A DNA stretch of 64,000 nt from Voacanga thouarsii (Eukaryota; Streptophyta; Magnoliopsida; Gentianales; Apocynaceae): assembly GCA_026120185.1 (NCBI GenBank), contig JANUWF010001497.1:2406501-2470500 (forward strand), written 5' to 3'. Both the position numbers and the translations under genes were made by a program. Each line of letters opens with the position of its first letter. Positions within the stretch are counted from its first letter, which is position 1. The notes beneath the pieces were generated by a model. It was given only the letters and a program-made list of their open reading frames with translations, made no database searches and was not told the DNA's origin. This document shows, piece by piece, positions 58,274 to 64,000 of this stretch.

Positions 58274-59360
58274 GGAAAATTCGAAATAAAGATTCAAAGC
58301 CAAATCCAAGGTTGTGTAACTGCTTATTGGGATTCTTTTCTTCTGCTTGTTTAAGGTATGTTTTGTTATGGGTTGCTTGTGAAATTCGTCGCTTGCAGCT
58401 TTTTCATGTGATTCCTTTAGTGGTAGCTGGAAACCCCCTCCTCCACCTTTGTTTGTGATGGGTTGAGCTATGTTGGTATGATTGCCACTTCATTTTTGGG
58501 TGTGGGATTTGCCTCAGGGTTTGGTATAATGCAAAGGGTGGTTTCGGCCAAGCATGTGGGGTAGTGGGATACTTTGTGGCTTGAAAGTAATTTATTAAAT
58601 GATGAGCATATTACTTGTTGATTTGTTGAAAGAGTGGAAGATAGTCCATTCACGTGAGTATATATGTGTAGGTGATAGGTGGTGTAATGTAATCTATTAT
58701 TATATAACCTTAATATATTAGTAAAGTGAGGTTGGTGTAGTGGATATGCTGCTTTTTGGGTATAATAGGAGTTTAATGCTTCTAACTTTAGTGGGAAGTG
58801 CATCGATATTGATTTACAAACATCCATATTTTTTTACAACACAAACATAAGTATGTATGAGTAGTTTTCTGTTACTTGGAACAAATGTAAAGTAAGGGGT
58901 TTTCACACTCAGTACTACAAATCAACAACAATTTATTGAAGACAAATGTGTGTTATTTTAACACTTGCTGAAGCCATGAGGTGATTTAACATGTATGCTA
59001 TTTTTTCCCTTTTCCTTAGTGTTATAGGACTTGCAGTTCTACATCTTTTCTGAAGATTTTTACTCTTTTGCTAATGTGTTGATTCTCCTTGTGGAAAGTT
59101 GGGAGAAGGGATAGTATTTCGCAGGGAAGGTTGAATTCAATCTAAGGAAAATTCTTTTAGTATAAGATTTTGATTATGGAACAACTAACAAAAGCTTTTG
59201 GTTATTAAAAACAACTAACAAAATAATATCTGTAAGGGGAGAAAGGGAATACTTGAGGAAGTACTTTTTTCAACCACTTTGATGCTAAAGCAAAAGGTAA
59301 GAGAAAACGGTTCTGGAATAGCTGGGTTGAAGGGATGCCTAAAACACCTTCATTTGAGTC
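58274..59360. other. unassigned sequence, possibly 3' flank of the exon at 59361
   Basis: On the plus strand around 58455-58560 a short open stretch reads GLSYVGMIATSFLGVGFASG, ending at a stop; I cannot place it. The part just left of 59361 would be the 3' untranslated region of the minus-strand exon. No polyadenylation signal was confirmed. Confidence 0.35.
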
Positions 59361-59549
59361 TTAAATGTAATTTGGTTTTTTCTTCTTATAATTGGCCTTG
59401 AAGCATGCTTGCCTCAGTCTTTTAGTTCGGTCCTCCAACTGCGTATCAGGGATTTCTTCCATCAATTTCTTCTCACGTTCTAGTATCTCAATGGCTTCTC
59501 TTAAGTTCTTCTCAGCCATATGTCCTCCTTCTTCTTCATTTCTCATCTC
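59361..59549 (-). CDS. terminal exon of an unidentified host gene
   Basis: On the minus strand TTTGCATTTACAG (59562-59550) is a good 3' splice site. The following frame is open for 62 codons to TAA at 59361: [20 protein letters not shown], then [17 protein letters not shown], then [20 protein letters not shown]. The composition (charged, heptad-like L/I spacing, basic end) suggests a coiled coil or long helix. There are no stops or frameshifts, unlike everything else in the window. I do not recognise the family. The preceding intron is filled by a copia element, and earlier exons must lie beyond the right edge. It could also be an orphaned exon. Confidence 0.55.
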   Translation of the reverse strand, partial: EMRNEEEGGHMAEKNLREAIEILEREKKLMEEIPDTQLEDRTKRLRQACFKANYKKKKPNYI

Positions 59550-59565
59550 CTGTAAATGCAAAGGC

Positions 59566-61009
59566 TGTTGGGATTCGTGGACTCCTAAACACGGAAAACA
59601 TCTACGAATCCCTCTCGAGGACCCAAGCAAACGATTAAGAAGATCTAAGCTTTAAGAATTACCTCTGGTTGCTGTAATCGAAATCCTTCGATTCTGGTTG
59701 CGCTGTTGTACGTTCAACCCGAACAATCACCAGATGCTGCAGTATGCGAACGTCCTCTATCGGATACACACCGCGAACTCACTCGATACCCGGGGAGTGC
59801 TAGCGCCTAGGGTTTGAGAGGTTTTTTTTGCTGGTAGAGAATGGTACGAATGTTCTCAACCGAAAAATTAGGCTATTGAAAGACGGCTAGGGTTTTCTTA
59901 AAAAACCCTCGAACCTCTTAGAGTCCAACCCTAATAATATCTTATCATATTCTAATTTAAATTCAAATTAAATTAAAATTGATATGATAAGATTCTGCCA
60001 TTATCTCGGCAATTTAACTAATTATTTTACCGAGTCAGATTCTTATAATCTGGATATCATCTAGATTCATCAAACCTGGTCACCAGAAAAATAACCTAAC
60101 AAGTTCGCTTATTGTGTGACCCTATAGGTTCATTTAACACTGGCAGCGTGCCTAAATCATATTTAAATGGCCCACAAGTTATAAGCGGTTTCTAGCAAAA
60201 CATTATAACTATCCAGGTTAAATGAAGATCGGTGATCTCTTTGAACCAAACCATAATTTTATATTTAGTCCTTTTGTCACACGATATCCAGATTAAGCAT
60301 AAGGCACGGAGCATGTCATCCTTATTAAGCTTAATCAATTATTTCTTGATTTCATAGTAGACTGTTCAAACAAATGATATCAATATCTTAGATTGATATA
60401 TTTGAGCACGGCCATGCATTTTTAACAGTCTAACTTATCAAGGGGCCCATGGATATCTCTCCCATAATCGAGAGGGACAAATTCCTTCACAATCAATCAT
60501 ATTCCTCTCCTTGATTTATTCTATATCCAACGATGAGTCCGATTTATTATCCGGTTAAAGACAACTTTAGACAATGTCAAAATATAGAATTTATCAAGTA
60601 AGAAACTATGATGAATTTAGGTCGAAGGACTTTCAATATTATTATGGCTAGAAAGTACTTATGACATATCCCATGAAGTACTCTCACGAGTGGGTCATGT
60701 CCAATACAATGTTCTCTAACATTTATTTATGTCTTGACTCGATATCACAAATATCCATGGCCGATAAAACATAGCCATCAAGTCACAAACATACTAATCT
60801 TAATTTATTATTATTCCAATAATAATAATCGATCGAGGACAGTTTTAGAATAGTCATTGTATTCATTGTAGGGTTTTACTATCAAGTCACGTACTTGATG
60901 ACCAACAAAACAAAACTCACTATTCATGGAAAGGAAAGCCTCATATTATTATATAAAACATAATGACAATTGTATAAGTACAAATTGACTCTAGGGCATA
61001 TCCCCAATA
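59566..61009 (-). repeat. 3' LTR of the right-hand copia element
   Basis: On the minus strand it starts TATTGGGGATATGCCC (expected TGTTGGGATATG) after the purine tract AGTGGGAGAC at about 61019-61010, and ends CGAATCCCAACA at 59566. It is 1444 bp long. The opposite LTR is outside the window, so divergence cannot be measured here. Confidence 0.85.
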
Positions 61010-61023
61010 GTCTCCCACTTGCA

Positions 61024-61793
61024 CTAAGACCAATTTGGCATAAGCCGTAATCCCATTGTTCCGGTATGACTATCATGTTTAGACGATGTGAGAGGCTTTG
61101 TCGATGGATCTGCAACATTGTCATCGATTGGCACCTTGCATACATTGACATCTCCTCTATCAACAATTTCTCGAATGAGATGAAAACGTCTAAGTATATG
61201 TTTGGATCGCTGATGTGATCTTGGTTCTTTAGCTTGTGCAATGGCTCCATTGTTGTCACAATAGAGATCCACTGGGTTCACAATACTAGGAACTACATCT
61301 AGTTACGTAATGAACTTTTTAATCCAAGCTGCTTCTTTAGCTGCGAGTGAGGCGACTACATACTCGACTTACGTAGTAGAATCGGCCACGGTGTCTTGCT
61401 TTGAACTTTTCCGACTTACGAGCACCTCCATTCAAACAAAATAGAAAACCCGATTGCGATCTATAATCATCTATGTCGGATTGAAAACTAGCATCGGTGT
61501 AACCATTTACAACTAGCTCGCCTTCTTGTCCTCCATAAACTAAGAACATATCTTTAGTTCTTCTTAAGTACTTTAGTATGTTCTTGACAACGATCCAGTG
61601 TGCCTCTCCGAGATTTGACTGGAACACTGCTTGTCATGCTCAATGCATATGATACATCGGGTCGAGTACATAACATGGCATACATGATAGACCCTATAGC
61701 GGAAGCGTATGGTATCTTGTTCATGCGCTCTTCTTCATCCTTCGTAGAAGGACTTTGAGTTTTGCTAAGCTTAATGCCATGTGACATTGGCAA
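61024..61793 (-). pseudogene. copia RNase H region
   Basis: Three overlapping minus-strand frames. 61793-61554 has YASAIGSIMYAMLCTRPDVSYAL. 61627-61337 has VVNGYTDASFQSDIDDYRSQ, the first catalytic-aspartate block, and SGFLFCLNGG. 61281-61024 has LYCDNNGAIAQAKEP and RSKHILRRFHLIREIV. These are the conserved blocks of the copia RNase H, which removes the RNA template during cDNA synthesis. Frameshifts separate all three, and a stop lies near 61337. Confidence 0.85.
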
Positions 61794-61796
61794 GAA

Positions 61797-62700
61797 TCAT
61801 CTCTTAGAGTCTTGCATACTGAACCTTTTCAGTACCTTGTCAATGTATGCACTTTGACTTAGTCCAATTAGCTTTCTAGATCTATCTCTATAGATCCTTA
61901 TACTTAGAATATAGGCAGCTTCACCTAAGTCTTTCATTGAGAAACAATTTCCCAACCATGTCTTTACACTTTGTAGAGTTGGGATGTCGTTTCCAATGAG
62001 TAAGATATCATCAACATAAAGTACCAAAAAGACTATTGCATTCCCACTTGTTTTCTTATAGACACAAGGCTCATCTTCATTTTTGATAAAGTTAAATTCT
62101 TTAATTGCTTCATCAAAACGAAGATTCAGACTTCGAGATGCTTGCTTCAATCCATAAATGGATCTTTGAAGCTTGCACACTTTATTAGAATTCAAAGGAT
62201 CATCAAAACCCTCGGGTTGTGTCATGTACACATCTTCGAGTAAGTTTCCATTAAGAAACGCGGTTTTGACATCCATTTGCCAAATTTCATAGTCATAATA
62301 TGCTTGCTATGGCAAGAAGAATTCGATAGATTTAAGCATTACAAGCTGGTGAAAAGGTTTCATCATAGTCTATACCATGAGTTTGTCTATAACTTTTTGC
62401 TACCAGTCGTGCTTTGTAAGTATGCACATTTCCCTCCATGTCTGTTTTCTTTTTGAAAACCTACTTACACCCAATGGTTTTTGAACCTTTAGGTGGGTTA
62501 ACCAAAGTCCAAACTTGGTTATCATACATGGATTGCATCTCAGACTTCATAGCCTCTAACCATTTTCTAGAGTCAGAACTCTTAATGGCTTCTTGATAGG
62601 AAGTGGGCTCATCATTAACCATAAGCTCCACATTGTGATCGTCAGTGATGAGAAATCCATATCTCTCAGGTTGTTGACGAACCCTATCAGATCTTTGAGG
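61797..62700 (-). pseudogene. copia reverse transcriptase
   Basis: 62276-61797 is an open 159-codon frame with MDVKTAFLNGNLLEDVYM, LQRSIYGLKQASRSLN and the active-site box VLYVDDILLIG. These are the palm motifs that synthesise element cDNA. The N-terminal part (62700-62280) is readable as RKWLEAMKSEMQSMYDN, WTLVNPP and KARLVAK but with stops and a frameshift. The core domain is intact; the full enzyme is not. Confidence 0.88.
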
Positions 62701-62703
62701 TCC

Positions 62704-63603
62704 TTATCCTATAGATGTAGGCTCATCTTGGACTTGTGAGCCATCTAATCGAGATTCATTATTTGGTTCAGGCACTAATTGTGGCTCTTGAATCTCATCT
62801 TGATGAGGTTCAGGCACTAACTGTGGTCCTTGAATCTCATCAAGATGTATTTTACTCCCACTGATTCTTTTGGAAATAAATTCCTTTTCAAGAAAGAATC
62901 CATTTCGAGCAACAATTACTCTATTTTCTTTTGGGAGATAAAATTGATATCCTTTAGTTTCTTTAGGATACCCCACAAATATGCATTTATCAGATTTAGG
63001 TGCAAGTTTATCAGATAATAAACGCTTTACATAAACTTCACAACCCCAAATCTTCAGAAATAACAAACTAGGTTGTCTCCCAGTCCATATCTCATATGGC
63101 GTTTTACGAACCGATTTAGATGGAACTCGATTTAGTATGAATGCGGCGAGTCTCCAGGGCATAACCCCAAAAGGAGATTGGAAGATCGGTTTGACTCATC
63201 ATTGATCGAACCATATCTAATAAAGTCCGATTTCTCCGTTCGGATACACCATTCCATTGAGGTGTTCCTGGTGGAGTTAATTGGGAAATAATTCCACAAT
63301 TTTTAAGATGCTCGTCAAACTCGTGGCTTAAGTATTCACCACCTCGATCCGATCGAAGTGTTTTGATACTTTTGCCAAATTGATTTTGTACTTCATTTTG
63401 AAATTCTTTGAATTTCTGGAACGATTCGATTTGTGTTTCATCGGATACGGGTAGCCATATCTGCTGAAATCATCTGTAAATGTAATGAAATCTTGAAATC
63501 CTCCTCTAGCGAGTGAATTCATTGGTCCACATACATCGGTATGTATTAGGCCCAATAAATCGGTTGCCCTTTCATTTTGTCTCTTGAAAGGCGCTTTAGT
63601 CAT
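62704..63603 (-). pseudogene. copia integrase
   Basis: 63603-63328 opens with MTKAPFKRQNERATDLLGLI and has HTDVCGPMNS and FITFTDDFSRYGY, the first two catalytic aspartate blocks. After a frameshift, PPGTPQWNGVSERRNRTLLD (near 63275-63216) supplies the third, glutamate block. Frame 63162-62704 continues with AAFILNRVPSKSVRKTPYEIW and GCEVYVKRL. It carries a 48-bp duplicated linker with the QLVPEPHQDEIQ/QLVPEPNNE repeat. It would join element DNA to the chromosome; frameshifts make it inactive. Confidence 0.85.
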
Positions 63604-63914
63604 TTTGCCTAATAAACAAGAATCACATGTCTTGTAAGATTCTAAATCAAACGATTTTAGAAGCCCATCATTATGAAGCTTTGTTATGCGTTTCTCATTT
63701 ATATGGCCTAAACGACAATGCCGAAGTAAGTCCGATTTAAATCATTGGATTTCAATCTCTTAGTATTTATATTATAGATAGACATGTTTGAAGATCCACG
63801 AAGATTTAGAATATAAAGCCCATTCGATAATGAAGCATCTCCATAAAAAATGCCGTTTTTATTAATGGAGCAAATGTTATTCCTAATAACAAATTCAAAA
63901 CCTTCTAAATCCAA
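63604..63914 (-). pseudogene. copia protease-to-integrase linker (GAG-pre-integrase)
   Basis: Frame 63914-63708 reads GFEFVIRNNICSINKNGIFY and GLYILNLRG. A one-base loss then shifts the frame just before the zinc-binding HCRLGHI block of the pre-integrase domain (about 63735-63705), followed by RITKLHNDGLLKSFDLESYK and CDSCLLGK. The protease itself would lie to the right of the window edge. Confidence 0.8.
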
Positions 63915-64000
63915 ACAAGAAAGCTGAAATAATATTCCTACTCATAGCAGGAACATAAAAACAATTGTTCGGTTCTAAAACAAGCCCACTTGGGCAAAAT

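Larger units (their letters stand above)
59566..64000 (-). mobile_element. Ty1/copia retrotransposon (3' part, continues past the window)
   Basis: On the minus strand the order from the right edge is protease-linker, GAG-pre-integrase, integrase, reverse transcriptase, RNase H, polypurine tract and 3' LTR (61009-59566), the Ty1/copia order. Several frameshifts and stops occur, but long open pieces remain, so it is younger than the Sirevirus-like copy. The left duplication candidate is AAGGC (59561-59565); its partner is outside the window. It lies in the same orientation as the exon at 59361-59549. Confidence 0.9.

Overview
This is plant nuclear DNA, most likely from a dicot angiosperm. It is AT-rich and intergenic, and consists almost entirely of transposable elements (TEs) nested in one another. 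The evidence is Ty1/copia gag-pol remnants with plant-type primer binding sites, a Ty3/gypsy-like element with an Asp-tRNA-type primer binding site, CACTA (En/Spm) transposons with a TNP2-type transposase, hAT-like and Stowaway-like non-autonomous elements, and one exon of a plant-style split gene. I see no bacterial operon, CRISPR array, rRNA or functional tRNA gene. No coding region is intact except one short terminal exon near 59.4 kb. Element families are inferred from motifs, since no database search could be run.

Layout, left to right. 1-2138: copia element reduced to gag. 2437-4152: 1.7-kb Stowaway-like element with TA target duplications and two foldback elements inside. 4360-5100: dispersed repeat X on the minus strand, with a second copy at 53.7-54.3 kb on the plus strand. 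5396-13147: a long terminal repeat (LTR, family L, about 4.2 kb, TGT...ACA ends). It is split by a second, solo LTR of the same family (5989-11126, duplication CTTGA), which itself carries a hAT-like element (9903-10798). 13148-18826: a coding-free LTR retrotransposon with two 1403-bp LTRs. 19921-27415: a Sirevirus-like copia element on the minus strand, lacking a recognisable 3' LTR. 27436-31447: a third family-L LTR, which shows the empty sites of both insertions just mentioned.

32291-47964 is a 1.4-kb copia-type LTR on the minus strand, blown apart by two CACTA elements: CACTA-1 (32733-41928, TAT duplications, decayed TNP2 transposase) and CACTA-2 (42322-47334, TTA duplications, no transposase). 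48128-51961 holds two inverted arms carrying decayed copies of the same plant gene-like domain; one arm contains a solo copy of the same LTR family on the plus strand. Next come a CACTA end fragment (51962), an LTR-like fragment (52993), repeat X (53690) and a truncated CACTA-3 (54551-57282). At 57.9-58.3 kb there is a fragment of coatomer subunit alpha fused to a second coding-like fragment. At 59361-59549 (minus) lies a clean terminal exon of an unidentified gene, and a copia element (59566 to beyond the window edge) sits in the intron immediately upstream of that exon.

Functionally this is a TE graveyard rather than a pathway. The most informative signals are the insertion chronology readable from target duplications and empty sites, the related CACTA elements with CpG-rich subterminal arrays, the inverted gene-fragment arms, the coatomer-alpha chimera, and the retrotransposon sitting 16 bp from a splice acceptor. 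I found no convincing previously undescribed biological system.
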